DNA from: Ornithodoros turicata
Taxonomy: Eukaryota > Arthropoda > Arachnida > Ixodida > Argasidae
Assembly: GCF_037126465.1 (NCBI RefSeq)
Contig: NC_088206.1
Coordinates: 28,460,790-28,524,789, forward strand
DNA length: 64,000 nucleotides
Direction: 5' to 3'
Positions within the stretch are counted from its first letter, which is position 1. Every line of letters begins with the position of its first letter. The notes beneath the pieces are model-generated. The model saw only the letters and a program-made list of their open reading frames with translations. It was not told the origin of the DNA and did not search any database. Of this stretch, positions 41,574 to 54,401 are shown piece by piece. The position numbers were made by a program, and so were the translations under genes.

Positions 41574-42880
41574 CCAAGGACTCGTTTCCACGGATTTTCG
41601 GCGAATTTATTTCGGCAATCGCCATTGCATTACGAGTGAGATTATGTGCTATACTGAAAAAAATATGACCACGGGGAACCGATTTCTGCAAAGAAAACGG
41701 TACGTTGCCTTGGGAAATTTCGGAGTTCAATTCAAGAAATTAACTTTCCGTCAATTGAAATGAAATAAAAATGTTACTAATATGTGGCAAAAGCCATTGG
41801 CAGAAAAAATCCCTTGACCGCATGTCTCTCCGGGGCCTACGTTTTTTACTATGTATTTCTATCATGGTTGGTGGACCACCCTGTAAATCCCAGTGTTACA
41901 AAGACACACAAGCAGCAAGGATTCGCAAGCGACACTATCAGCGACCCTATACATCCCTAATGCGCCGCGACAACATTCCCTCTACGTATAGATGTACTGT
42001 CCTGTAAAACTGCTGGATTCTTCCTGCTGATTGAAGGGGTTTGTTTCCGTGTTCGTACGTTGTAGGTGCTCTTGGCGCATTTTACGAGACCGCGCCTCCA
42101 GTAAGCTTGAGTTACCAGTACATTTTAATTTTGCAAACTTTTCCTCTTTATAGACGTCTCCCAAATACTACACAAAATTATGATTGCTTTTCCACGAACG
42201 AGATGTTTGGAATACATGGCGCGTATGATGCTGGCGGACTTCACCCCAACGCTTCAGTGCAGCAAATGAAGCCATCTCTCCATGTTGAAAATTTGGAACC
42301 TAAATGAAACCTCGAAGATCCCAATATTCACCCAAAGAAATTGCACTAAAAGCTTCGTGGTGCCACAGGCAATGTGCCACTAGCGAACGAATGCAGAGAG
42401 CTGTGTTGCGCGCGCTTTTAGGAACCTAATACATGGACTCTACGGGGACATCAACAGGTGAAGCTCGTTGAAGGTGAAGCTCTCGTTGATTGGCTAGAAC
42501 ACCAACTTTCTGGAGTTTTCGCTCGGCGACCGATTCCCAGCAACTCGGGTTGATAGAGGTTGTAATATCCACCAACTCCAAAATTAGCCATAGTTGGTGG
42601 AAAATGTTGCCTCGCGTGAACGCAGCCTAATCTATCTGGTGCTGTCTGCTTCGACGTGAGACAAAGGGAGTTGGCCGTATAGCGCTACGTGTAGTCCATG
42701 GCTAGGGTGCCTCAATACTAGCTCCCTCTGGAACTATTTTTCAGGCACCCTATCCAGGTCGGGAAAGAGTTGCGATGGTGACACAGATATAGCTGCAAGT
42801 AAATTGTCCACAGTAAACTCCCCTATTATGGCATTAATTCAATCACATCTTGATCGTTGAGCGTGCATAATTTACCTCAG
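41574..42880. other. No gene recognised
   Basis: Short frames only; no known motifs. Confidence 0.4.
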
Positions 42881-42881
42881 G

Positions 42882-42909
42882 TACAGTGCTGGACAGAAGT
42901 TTACGGAAC
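42882..42909 (+). repeat. Tc1-like terminal sequence (single end)
   Basis: TACAGTGCTGGACAGAAGTT, preceded by G and starting with TA, resembles the terminal repeat of Tc1/mariner elements. The opposite end was not found. Confidence 0.35.
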
Positions 42910-45900
42910 GCGCGAGCGGCGTATTTTTTCTGGGCAGAAACACCCTAGCGGCGAGCGGAAGCGGGCGAGTTCACTCGTTCAGAGGGATGGAAGAGTGCGC
43001 TTGTGGCGACCCACATTGGTAGTAGTGGTAACTTTGCTTTTGAAATGGTTTCGTCAGTCGCCAGCTCTAAAGCGAAACGCACCGCTTCCAAAATACCGCC
43101 GCCACTGGCGCAGCTATCTAGATACCCCTCATTGGCTGCGTGATATATGTGTTAATATTTGGATGCTCATTGGTCTCCGAGAACTGGCGTCAGTGTTCCT
43201 TCGCGCTGATTGGGCAAGAGTCATTTGATTCGTTTGATTGAGACACGAGGATCCGAACGGAGCAGAAAGAAAAACGACGGAGGAGACATCGTGTCTGTCC
43301 GGCCACGCCTGTTCTCTCGGACTGCAACCGTTGTGCTCGCAGACGCTAGTGGATAATTTCGAGGGGGGGGGGGATATGTTTATTACGAAAAAAGAAAGAA
43401 AAGGTCAGCCAGACGGAGGTGAGCTTGCTATTCCATAAAAAAGGAGAAAGGGGGAAGAAAAGAAAAGGAGAAGGAAAAGGGGGAAAGAAACGAAAAGATA
43501 AAGAAAAGCAGAGGGAAAACAAGAAACGAATAGAAAAAGGAGGCGCACCAAACTAGAACTGAAAAGTCACACACACGGTCACACAATCACAAGGCTTGTC
43601 AAGATTCGAAGGCTTCGAGGGTTTTGAGTGCTTCAGATTTAGATTGTGGCGAACAGCTAGTGTGAAAACGGAATGGCGCATCCAGCTGATCATCACAACA
43701 GCGGAAAGACGAACATGACAGAGAATCCCTGCACCTCCAAAGGACGCAGAAATCGCGAAGAAGTCGCACTTCTTCCGACGTCCCACAGGTCAACGGTAAG
43801 ACGAGTTTGGTTACTTCTTGTTACCGAATGGAGTAATGCAGGTTTATCGTGTGAAGTATGTTACCTACAACATTTACGAGAGTCACTCTGTACGTTGGAG
43901 GCGTTTCATAGTGCACTGCGTTGCCGTAACTTGTGCGTTTCGGATATGCCGCTAAGTAAATTACACGTGTTTATGCTATATTGCCCCCCAGGCGTGTCGC
44001 AGCCGTTCATTCATTGTGATTTACGAACGTTTGTGACAAGTGTGCTTTGGTGTTCAAATATGAAATCAACATCGATTGCCTATTCAAAACAGTGGTTTTC
44101 GTTCAGAGCTACGCATCATCAATAAATTGTTTTTATTTTATTTTTTAGTGCTTCCGCAGCCATCGGCAACAACGACACACCTGGCCCAGCTGTACACCTT
44201 TACATAGTGGGTGTGCGAACTGTGATTTGCTTTTGAACTGCTGTTCGGTGTCGAAGCACCTAAAGCTCCAGTGAAGCCTGTTACAAGACGTGAAAAGATA
44301 TGTACTGCAACTTTTTAAAACTTTTTTAAACCTTTAAAACTTTTGTAAACCTGGTTTATCAACCGCCATCGCTTTTTGTTTCTCTGCTTTGGAACAACAC
44401 GTGCGTTTCTCTACAGCAATCGCAGAAGGAAAACAGACGAAGCTGAGACTGGGGGAAGGGGAGACCGAAAGAGAGAGACAAAAAACCCGAGGAGAAAAGG
44501 GAAAGGAGGCTGAGAAAGGAGGTCGGTCTGCGCATGCGCACTTGACCTTAGCTTTTTTCCCGCGCTGCTGATCTTGACCGCTGTGAGTGGCTCCTGGAGA
44601 TCACGTGGTTTGGGCCCACGCCATTTTCCGTGCATCATTGCGTATATGGGAGCTTCCGGCGGATGGTTTCGTTTTCGCTCTACTGCACCTAGCGCGAGTT
44701 GCTATCGCGGGAAAGGAGTCTCTCCGCAATCGTAGAGATAACGGGGCGCTAAGATGAATTGAGGCGACGACGAGCTGCAGTGGCCTAGCTTTTCTCCATC
44801 TCTTTTTTATGCGACAAAAAAAGAAGCAAAGAGCGTGTACCCTTGAGCACAAACAAAAAGGGAAAGGGGGATATGATACTCTTTTAAACTTTGCCCCCCC
44901 CCCCCCTTTCGCAGCAACAACGGGTTGTCAAGGTTGTTGTGGGTTGTCAAGGTCAACTGAGCTAAAGGAAATAAAGATAGGTCCGACCAAGGCGAATTCA
45001 TTGTCTCTTTGTGGACTGCATCTACTGACTTCTAGGGTTGATGTTATCTTAGCTTTCCTAAGCTTTCGACACCAGCATGCAAAGTCGAGGTGTTACTTTT
45101 CGTTCGCCGCGCTTATTTCTTTAAAATTATATTAACCTGCTGATATTTCTTTGACTGGGACTTGCAACAGTAAAACATTTTGCAGACAGAAGGTTTTCGC
45201 AAGGCCAAGTGCTGTGTGTTCACAGTAAAAGTGTGGTGTATTGATTGATTGAGTGAGTGATTACATTAACCATATAGAATATCTCGAATCTACAAAACAC
45301 ACATGCAAGCGAGCCCACGCTTGATGTTTCTTGTGTTGTGACTTCTGTCCTACTGTTGTGACTTCTACTACAATGTCACACTTTCGTCCTATTTGATGTC
45401 TGGCTTATGGGCGACGGAATAAATGGTCCTAGAATATGTGAACCCCCTAGAAAGAAAAAAAACAAAAAAAGACAAGGCCATGGCAGTAAAAAAGTCGCAG
45501 TCGGTAAAAATGTGAGCGATATCGTTGGGTGAGCTCTTGTCCGATGAGCGATTGTAGGCGCCCCACCACCACCCCGTAGGCCCCCTGATGAACTTCAATC
45601 CGATAAGAATTAATTCACAGGGGCACTAGTGGAATTGAATCGGGATTTATTGAAACCGTCAGATGTCACGATTGAAAATAGGTCAGTGGTTTAAGATGCC
45701 TCCTATGTTCTGGTGAACAGTGATGAACGGACATCTAAAAGAAACGATAAATTGATTTATGGCTCACGCGTCGAGCATGAAACGGTCACCAGAATAGTTG
45801 CTCTTTCCTGGACCTCTTGTTATGGTCTCCACGTATGAGATGCCCATGACGCTCCCATAGACACAGAACAAACGGCCATTCAGCGACATAGTACCAACGA

Positions 45901-46355
45901 TTCCGAAGCATTTTCATGTACAGTCATCTAACCGTGTGCCAAGCTTATTGACTATTTCGATTTGGAATCAGCTGTCATATGCCCGCTGCGTTCAAACAGA
46001 AGTCATCTTCTTTTCTCTCTTTTTTTGTTCTTTTCTGATGCGTATATGGACAAAGCCAGCTGTAGTAAAGACAATGCTACAGAATATCTCAGTGCAATAT
46101 GCTGACCATGCAAAGAAATTAATAAAAAAAAATACTAAAAACGCGAACACCGATCCTCCAACGCTGCACTTTACGAATATCTGGCAAATGCGATGCAAAA
46201 ATGATAGCCGCGTTCTTTTATAAAAGGAAGTACTACAGCGTAGTGAGCAAAATGGCACATTACCTTCTGTATTCGTACTAATGAAATGAATCGCATATGC
46301 TGAGGCTCCGATTTCACGCTCACTGTACGTGAGTGTCGTTGGATGTAGTTCACAA
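42910..46355. other. No gene recognised
   Basis: A purine-rich stretch (43375-43550) and a short open frame at 43673-43797 ending near a GGTAAGACG donor could be a stray exon but no family is recognised. 44820-44882 is an inverted match to 52197-52252. Confidence 0.35.
44820..44882 (-). repeat. Short dispersed repeat (pairs with 52197-52252)
   Basis: The complement reads GTATCATATCCCCCTTT.CCTTTTTGTTTGTGCTCAAGGGTA.ACGCTCTTT, nearly the same as the plus strand near 52197. Confidence 0.65.
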
Positions 46356-46359
46356 CTCA

Positions 46360-46445
46360 ACCTGTATATTAATGATGAAAGATGAAAGTCACTGAAAAGG
46401 TTAGCCAGCTGTAGGACTCGAACCACAGAACATCAGTTCTTTCTG
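46360..46445 (-). repeat. tRNA-derived SINE fragment
   Basis: On the minus strand GGTTCGAGTCC (46414-46424) is a perfect tRNA B box, preceded by GAACTGATGTTCTGT and followed by GCTGGCTAACC and a tail CTTTCATCTTTCATCATTAAT. The head and tail resemble the insertion at 27831-27949. No A box at the right distance is evident. Confidence 0.6.
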
Positions 46446-46759
46446 TATATTAATATTTTCCTATATAGTATTTTCGTGCTTTTGGTCAAATAAAGGTTTC
46501 TCTCAGAGAACTGTGAACTCTTGTGCTTGTCTTCGTGTCCCGTGTCTCTCGGTTATTCGTTCCTTCATCATCATGCACCAGTTAGTCTGCGCCCTATCTC
46601 TTTTAAAGGTTTCTCAGTTGTCTTCTCATACTTCAATTGTAGATTAGCCGTGTCATCAGCAGAAGGGGAGTTGTAAGGGCAATGAAACAATTGAATAATT
46701 GTGTAAGTTTTTTTTTTTTTTTGAGGCACACAAAGGCGGGTATAATTTGCCTGAACGCA

Positions 46760-46885
46760 GAGTAATGACCGGAGTAACGCGTTACTTTTCTACTCGTTAC
46801 TCAATCACATTTGGAGTAGAGTAATTGGTAACGGTAAAAATTCCTTTTCCGTAAAAGTAATGGTAATGGTATCCACCATATGCGA
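46760..46885. repeat. AGTAACGCGTTAC-type subterminal repeat cluster
   Basis: GGAGTAACGCGTTAC, CTCGTTACTC and AGTAATTGGTAACGG units in 120 bases resemble one end of a hAT MITE. The other end was not found. Confidence 0.4.
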
Positions 46886-47984
46886 AATCATTATTCGGCA
46901 TGAAACAGACGTAATCCTTAAACTTCCTTATCAACTTATCTTATCTTGCTACGTTTTACCTAGACGTTCCGTGTCGTCCGTCGCTTTCCATATTGGAGAA
47001 GCGTTCACATTATTTTATGCCCTCGCTCTGCCAGTCTAACGTGTGCAGCTTCGCGATAATTGAAATGTGTTCGGCTTTCGGCCTTATGATTTTTCGGCCT
47101 TTTGGCTTTCGGCCTTCTGTCAGTTCGGGTCAGAGACAGCACCATATAAACGTAGGATCCATGGTCCCTGTGATAGCTGTGATAGATCTAAAATACAAAA
47201 CTAAAACTACACAAGACTTACAATTCCAGTGTCTCTTAGAAAATTAAAAATTCTACTGAAGGGGATAATAGCCTCATCGCCAAGCAAGAGCGCTGGATGA
47301 AGAGGCAAAAAATGCGTATAAAACATAGTCAAACGAATACCAACGTTAGACCATGGGTTCCTGTTGGAGCGGTGTTTAAAGGTCAGCTCCGGAGGAAACT
47401 CACTGCCACAGATTACAACAAAAACTCGCAGGCACATAGGTTGATGCCTACTGAATGTACTCCCAAAATAGTCTGGGCGAATACCCTGTATTTACTGCGA
47501 AATCTGTTTTTTGGTTTGCCGTCTGATCGTCCGCTTGAACAGCTGACGTCACGCTCAGCTTTCGCTTTGGCTCCTCTTGGCTTGTTTGCTGGCTCGCAGT
47601 TTCGCAATCGCCAGCAATCACCACTCGTCACTCGTCAGGCTGAAAGCGAAATCGAGAGTCGTGTACGTACGGGCACCTTTCTCCGCACCCTAATTTAGTC
47701 ATCTTTTTACTCCGGCTAGTCAGTACACACAACCTCATCTAAGTTGTCACTTTGTGAGAGATGCAGCGTGAGTGAATTGTGACAATGCCGTGCTTCTCGC
47801 AGTACGAGCAGGTACGCTACTAACAAAGATGTTTCGTGCCAGCTTCCCAGTTGATATTATGCGTGATTGAGTGGTACGAAACCAGTGATTGAGTGCTCTG
47901 AACCTATCAAGGCAACTGCCGTGTGTGCTGGAAGCATTTTGAATCAGAATGTTACGAGGTCGTTCACCTGACGGCCGATTTGGA
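46886..47984. other. No gene recognised
   Basis: Short frames only. Confidence 0.4.
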
Positions 47985-48069
47985 CTATAAAAGTCGCTGG
48001 AAAGGGATGCGGCACCTGCCTCGTTCGACGACAACAAAGAGGAGAGGATAGCACCATAGGGACAAAGTT
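47985..48069 (+). promoter_or_regulatory. Possible TATA promoter and non-coding first exon
   Basis: TATAAAAG at about 47987 is a consensus TATA box. About 80 bases downstream is a strong donor TTGCGG|GTAAGT (GT at 48071). No coding exon was found after it within this window, so this is either a stray match or the first exon of a gene or element I could not see. Confidence 0.25.
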
Positions 48070-48686
48070 GCGGGTAAGTGTCCGCACGAACTTGCACTAT
48101 GGCTTGTACACAATGTAAACATGTGAACGACTACTATGGGACTGCTAAGTCCTGTAATCCGCGGTTGTATGTAAAACTACGCAGTTTCTCAGAGAAGCTG
48201 GTTGAGAAATTACATGAGTTTGGAGAAGTCTGAGCTTGGGCACAGGGAAGACAAAACAGTCACAGCAGCTGAAATCAGCAACAACTTAGGAGTTCCTGTT
48301 TTGAGACACTCTGTGTCTGTCTGGACTTCTGTATGATCACACTCAGCGTTTTCCCAACCATGGAACTACCACATATCCTGCATACATGGTAGCATATTGT
48401 TGTTCCTCTTTAAAAGCCGGGCTGTGTCTGTGAGTGCTGTGTATTCAAGTTGTAATGTAAAGTTATTACGTGCCAAAAATTCCATTCTGTCCTCCTATAC
48501 TAATGAAGTTGGCTCCAGCAACTGAGTGCCTTGACCAGTAAGGGATGACTGAATCATCGTTTTGACACATGGCACATTTCAAGAGGGCCACATTTGCTTT
48601 GTAGCACACCGTCATAACACATATGTATGCTGTCCATTGGTTGACAACATATTTCCTATTAGCAGGGGTATAGCTGGGGGCAAGCT

Positions 48687-48792
48687 TCCCTCGTCATCCT
48701 TTCATGTGAACCTTTTTGGAATGGGGTAGGGTCCTGCACTCAACGCAGGGAAACATCCCACATCATCATCATCCATTCATCTATGTTGTTGT
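48687..48792 (+). mobile_element. LINE 3' UTR-only copy, 12-bp TSD
   Basis: TGGGGGCAAGCT at 48675-48686 and 48793-48804 is the target duplication. The 106-bp insert is nearly identical to the last 100 bases of the LINE ending at 32352, including GGGTCCTGCACTCAACG and the CATCATCATC/GTT tail. Extremely 5'-truncated. Confidence 0.92.
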
Positions 48793-49807
48793 TGGGGGCA
48801 AGCTATGCTGTCAACATTGTTGATCACATTTTGTAGCTCTTAAATATGTAGATGCTTTTTTGCTTTTCCTAACAATATTAGCCTTAACAGGTATAATTAT
48901 AATTTCTGCTTCTCCTTGCTCAGGCCCCAGGAAACAGGTACATACAGCAGTACTGGTGAAGCAACGTCTGGTGCTACAATAATGGTGCCACAGTATCGTG
49001 AACATGCACATGTGTGCGCACATGGACAAGCAATGATAATGGAAACCTGGTTCCGGTAAAATGGCTCATGATACTGTGGCATGTCATGAATATTTGGATT
49101 ATAACGTTGCTTCACATATTCATGAGCATCGAAGTCACCAAGCAAGATGTGCACATCAAGACATTGGGAAGCTGCTTTGGCCCCACGAAGGTGATTTACA
49201 GTATTTCAAGCTAGCAGCGATTACTAAGCAATTGTCCTGCATTCCTCACTTACAGGAACTGGAACATTCGAAGTGTTGTAGGGGATAGTGGGTGTACTTC
49301 CCATTCTGAAAGACATCCCGCCATTGTGTGCACTAAAAGTTGCCTTGTCTCAGTGCTGTTACTCGGTCATGTATCTAAGTATGTCATGGTAAGTAGGTCA
49401 TGTATCACACCACCGCCTCCACCTTATCTGTGTGCCACATATTGTATCTACACATAAGGAATGTGTGTGAGAAAACTACTGAAACAGAGAATTGCATTGC
49501 TTCTTTACTGCACAAGCCTGTTCTGTCTGTTTTAGGAATTCTAATAATGCTAATTTTCATGTCAAGGTATGTCCAAGGGCTTTCTGGTGCTCTGCTCGAT
49601 CTCTGTGGACGATAGCTGTTCATGAGCCCCCGAACAGAAGACCGTGAGCCCCCGAACAGAAGGAAGAGACTACACAAGGGGGGCTCACCGCAAGCGTTAC
49701 TGTGAATGAGTCAGTACAACGCTAACAGCTCTGCAAGGCATTAAATGCAAGCCGACAGCTGCAGGGCTTCAGTGAACGTGTACAAACAGTCTCGTACCTA
49801 GTCTCTA

Positions 49808-49858
49808 AGAACATTCTCTGTTCGAAATATCGGCGGCTTCTGTCCTGAGGCAACTCCC
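49808..49858 (+). repeat. Single arm of the hairpin insertion family
   Basis: TCTGTTCGAAATATCGGCGG and CTTCTGTCCTGAGGCAAC match the right arm at 24532-24570. No left arm is present. Confidence 0.8.
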
Positions 49859-52196
49859 CTCAACTGCACCTGTATTCTGTCCATATTGCAGTGTACTTGT
49901 TTACCTGTTGCGAGGGGTTATGGGGGGAGTCAGATAGTTTTATGATCTCTGTGTATCCAATAAAATTATGGTCTATTCAATGTTACGTGTAAAATTATAG
50001 TGTAAGTAGTATAGTATAGTATAGTGTAAGTATCTGTGGAATGTGTGGAGTTGTGCATAGATTCAAGAAGTAACTCGCCTCCTGAAACCAGCATGCAGAT
50101 CCAGATGTAATACTGGTGTAGATGACATATGGAAGCAACTCATCTTCATTTCTTTTCTTTTTTTGTGTGTGTGGTTGATTAATGTGATGACTCATGGCTG
50201 CACTGCACTAGTAGACCAGCCGAAATAAGCTGCAAGATATCCCTGATAATTACACTTGCACGGTGTCCTTGTACTGTGCAGTGTATTTTTTTTTTCGTTT
50301 TTTTTTGTTTTTTTTTCATTTTTTCCTTCCTTTCTTTTTCTGTTCAGCTCTCATAAGCCACGTATGCCCTCATGTAAGTATCTTGTTCTTGTATCTGGTG
50401 CTTGCTCTCTCGACAGCGTATAATTTCGGCAAATACGTTCATCGCGAATCTACGCTAAGGTTGTCATTCAAGCCCAGTTCTTACGTACGTACCTGCAGTG
50501 TGTATACGATAACATGGCGTTGCCAAACACAACTCGTTCACCCGGTATAATGCCAAGAAATGTGATTACTGCTCCTGTAACGTCAAACGCCATGTATTCG
50601 AGAGTGAGAAAGATACGCGTAAGTGATGCAGCAGTGGTGAGCCGTAACTATAAGAGAGTGAAATGTTCAATTAAGCAATGAATTGACTTACTTTATCAAA
50701 AACACCTACAATGCGAATAAAAATATATTTCGTATTAGGCGTAGCACAGTTCCGTTGACGATATGCGTGACGTTCATTGCGTTCTTAGCCAGTTTGCCGC
50801 TGGCCGGAACGCGACAGCATAATTGCACGAATTCTAATTGCACAAATGGTATCAACAGCGTGTTTTGGCATTGGCAGATCATCCCAAATATAAAAAATCG
50901 ATGCGATCAAGAAGCCTACGTCGATCGAGCAGACGCTCCCTGCCATCATCGCTTGGTTACATTCCCGTATGCTCCGTAGAGAGGGAGGGAAGTCTTGAAG
51001 AACACTGATATCACTTACGTCGGCGATATAGACCGCGTGAAGAGCTGCCGTCATGAAAATGGCGGCCCCCATATCTGTTTCGAAATGGTTAATTTACGAT
51101 TATTTAAAATATGGGGCTGTTTTGTGGAAATGAAGGGTGGTTTCAGATACAGTTCGATATGAGCTTCCAGAATATTGTTACAGTTTCAAGAAGTCAAGGT
51201 ATCTCCGGAGCTGACCTTTAACGTGCGACTGCCGCGAGTCCCTTCACCGAAAAATTGGCGGCCACTGTGCGGAGAAAGCAAACAAGGATAATACTACATA
51301 GCTGCAGGCTTGCCTGCCGGAAAACGTGCATTGTCATACCGACCAGGTCGGAAAAACCCATGGCAGAGAACAGACTACGAGATTGCGACACACACACTAT
51401 CTCCAACAATCCCGAACAGCAGACGCTTTTGTCATTCCATTACCTAATCTCCCAAAAAGAGCTGTGTAAAGACTTCAGCAGCGGGAATGGAACCTGTCAG
51501 GAAAGGGAACCTAGGATAGGGTGTTGGATTTACGCTGCTGTGTGGCGGAGGGATTCTTTTTACCCCTTTAGCCCGCGATATGGCGACACAGGGAAGCGCA
51601 AAATGCAGTGCGTTACCAATTTCCACATTTTATAATATATCCAGAGAACGGATAATCGAATGCGGATGATCCTGGTGTTAAAATGCTCTAGAAAGATTTT
51701 TGCTTTTCGTTCCTGAAAAATTTCCGCATAAGTCTCCTAGTTTTTTTATAAGAGCGTGCCAAAGCTTGAGTATCGAATCTTGGTAATTTTTTGTACTTCA
51801 GTAACGTGTTTAGAAAAATCGCTTGAGAAAACCAATATTTCTTTCTCGAGCGACAAAGCGCATTTCCGAATGCTATCCAACAAGACCAGTCTCGTGAAAA
51901 TCGGTTCATTATTTACTGAAAGAGACTGCAAAGTTTGTCCCATAGAAAATACAATGGGCCGCCGGAGGTGGTATCCTCTCTTAAACATTGTCGAAAACTT
52001 CCAGAGAATCCTGAAGAATAGCCTGAGCAAGAGACGGACGCCTACAAGGAGCAAAGATGCACTCTGGGAATTTATAGAACGCAAAGTGGTCCTTACTACT
52101 TGCAGACGTGGACCTTGTCCGTCGGCTATACGCGTCCCTGCCTTTGCGCATGACCTTCGGTATTGCTGCGAAATGGGGGCCATCAAAGTATTAAGA

Positions 52197-52252
52197 GAGT
52201 ATCGTATCCCCCTTTCGCTTTTTGTTTGTGCTCAAGGGTATACGCTCTTTTG
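52197..52252 (+). repeat. Short dispersed repeat (pairs with 44820-44882)
   Basis: GTATCGTATCCCCCTTTCG and TTTGTTTGTGCTCAAGGG recur in reverse at 44820-44882. Confidence 0.65.
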
Positions 52253-53055
52253 TTCTGTTTTTGTTCCGGATATGGGCGTAGTCGTCACTTTCTCTGTCGT
52301 AGTCACTGTCGTAGTCACTCTCGTAGTCACGTCACTTGCTCTCTTTTCAATGCACAAAACAATGCAGCGTACCTCTCTCAACAAAACAAACTCTCTTTTC
52401 AATTCAGCGTACCTTTTCAATGCGTTAAAAACATTGCAGGCCGTATAAAATTTCATGATTGTTCGAATTAGCCCAAAGTATGGCTTATTGAAGCTTTAAT
52501 AAAGAAGAGCCTAATTACTCAAAAATCTGGTTGGAAGGACGCCCTTATACTCGTTTGGTTTTTCGATTTTGCTTCTCAGTTGTTTGTCGTTTCAGAAATC
52601 ATATAGTATACTGTGGCGAATAAGAAGGGGAAAAAAGAAGAAAGAAACGACTCTTTCCCATATTAGAGACATATCGATGGCATAAGAATAGATGTAGAAG
52701 TAGCTGTCGTAGGGCATTGCTTGAATGAGGAGTTTGTAAAAATTCATAATTAATAGTCCGTCCAACGGTCATCATCTACAACGCGTGTGCGCCTCATTCC
52801 ATATACCTGCTAATTACCACTATCACGTGGGCGCTTAATTTAGTGCATTTGTGTAATAATTATTCCTTTGACACTTCAGTTTTCACCGCGGCACTAAATT
52901 TCACGGGACACTCGACGAAGACATATCCAGAACGCGCAAACAAAGCAAACACTAACGTTCTGCTCGCCTGAAAACGGCTATAACATGGCTGTCGTCTGCT
53001 ACGGTGCAGCAATCCAGGCTGCGCCACTGTCAAGGCGAAGGGAGGGAAGAGGGTT

Positions 53056-53073
53056 GGGGGGGGGGGGGGGGGG
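53056..53073 (+). repeat. G18 homopolymer
   Basis: Uninterrupted run of 18 G next to the LINE fragment. Confidence 0.9.
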
Positions 53074-53099
53074 AAGGAGGAGTTGTCGCTACTTTTAGC

Positions 53100-53582
53100 A
53101 TTCAGGGGCTTCATTCGCCCAACGTTCTCAACGACATCTACACGGAGATCCTTTGCCTGCACGCCATGCTGTCGTCTCTAGGCTACAGTGTGTGGTTCCA
53201 GTGGACTCCGGGCCACGTTGGTATCTCGGGGAATGCCCTTGCCTATTCTGCGGACAGGTGTACTCGTGCAGCTGGGTCTGTCACTTCTGTCCTGCTTACC
53301 CCGTCTGTCTGCCGTCTAGTCATTCGCCGATACTGCACGAACAACTCTCAGTCCTTTTTCCAAGACGCTGTCAGGACGAACTCTTTTCTGCGCTCGATTG
53401 ACCTTACAATGGCCCAAAAACTGGTAGGCCGCTGCCCGAGGGAGGAAGGATCCTTGCTTCACAGACTTCGACTGAATGTGGCGCGGACTCCACAGTTCCT
53501 CTTTACGGCCCCAGGACAGATTTCGTCAACCGGAGGTGCGCAAAATTCAGTTGACTGGAGAGTGGTAAAAGAGAATCAGTGA
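53100..53582 (+). pseudogene. LINE RNase H C-terminal fragment
   Basis: TEILCLHAMLSSLGYSVWFQW then TPGHVGISGNALAYSADR, where the last catalytic Asp position reads Y (ALAYSAD versus expected ALAD) in this copy. The frame continues 100 residues (LTMAQKLVGRCPREEG, VARTPQFLFTAPG), a tail shared only partly with copy 1. Non-functional fragment. Confidence 0.8.
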
Positions 53583-54400
53583 CGAAACCAAAAGAACAAG
53601 AAAATGACGCCCGCTTTGTGAGGCGCTCACCGTGCGTTATCACTACCTCTGAATGACACAACAGCGTCTGTCGCCTGTCGCCCGCAACGATAACACTTTT
53701 TCGTAACCTGATCGAGGGGTCAAAAGTATTTCTACGAAGGCGACATTCGCGCCTTACAACTATGGTTGTAGTGTGCACCTGTCGACTCGTTCGTTCGTTC
53801 GTTGTATTCAGTGGTAGGGTCATGGCGTAGAAAATGTAAGGTGCTTGAAAAATAAGTTGCATACAAATTGGCGAAGACAGATAAGCTTCTTTGGGAAGAA
53901 AACAAATTCTGTTCTGATAACGAGATCATGTCATTCAATTGCAGCGTACCTTTCACTTTAACCGGTTTCATCGAGAGTTGTCAAATCCTAGCTTAGCAAT
54001 GTGATGTCACCTGCTGGAGGAGACGCTGCTGTGGTCTTGTCATACTTTGGGGACCGTTATCGTGAATACCTTCCTATCTCCTGAAACTCGTCTTTGTCTC
54101 TGATCTTTATTGTAGATTTCGAATAATAACCCAATACCGGTACTATTGCATGGACCCATATTATGAACACCGCAGAGTAACAGTTCTTGGACCGTAAACT
54201 AGGTGATTGGAGATTCTGAGTGTGCAACGGTAGCACGATTGTTGTAGTGACGGTAAAGTATGCGTGTGGGAGAGGAAGCAACACATGCAGCACACCAATA
54301 TTGGCCCAATGTGGGGGTGCCAAGTCGTCCAATACTGGTCCCATATGGGCTGCTAATATTGATAAAACATATAGCCTATATTGGCAAGTCCAGATTACCC
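53110..54400 (+). repeat. Dispersed LINE-derived repeat, copy 2
   Basis: Inverted relative to 4205-5440. RNase H at the left, then about 800 bases of 3' flank including CCAATATTGG motifs near 54290. Lies between the G18 tract and the MITE at 54402. Confidence 0.8.
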
Positions 54401-54401
54401 C

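Larger units (their letters stand above)
48805..53050. other. No gene recognised
   Basis: Contains one arm of the hairpin family (49808-49858), a 22-bp two-copy direct repeat AGCCCCCGAACAGAAG (49625-49665), a T-rich run (50286-50340) and a short tandem TCGTAGTCAC array (52280-52330). A 230-residue frame at 51756-52448 has no recognisable domain. Confidence 0.4.

Noticed and set aside
51756..52448. 230-residue plus-strand frame
   Set aside because: No recognisable motif; its end runs through a dispersed repeat (52197-52252) and a short tandem array.
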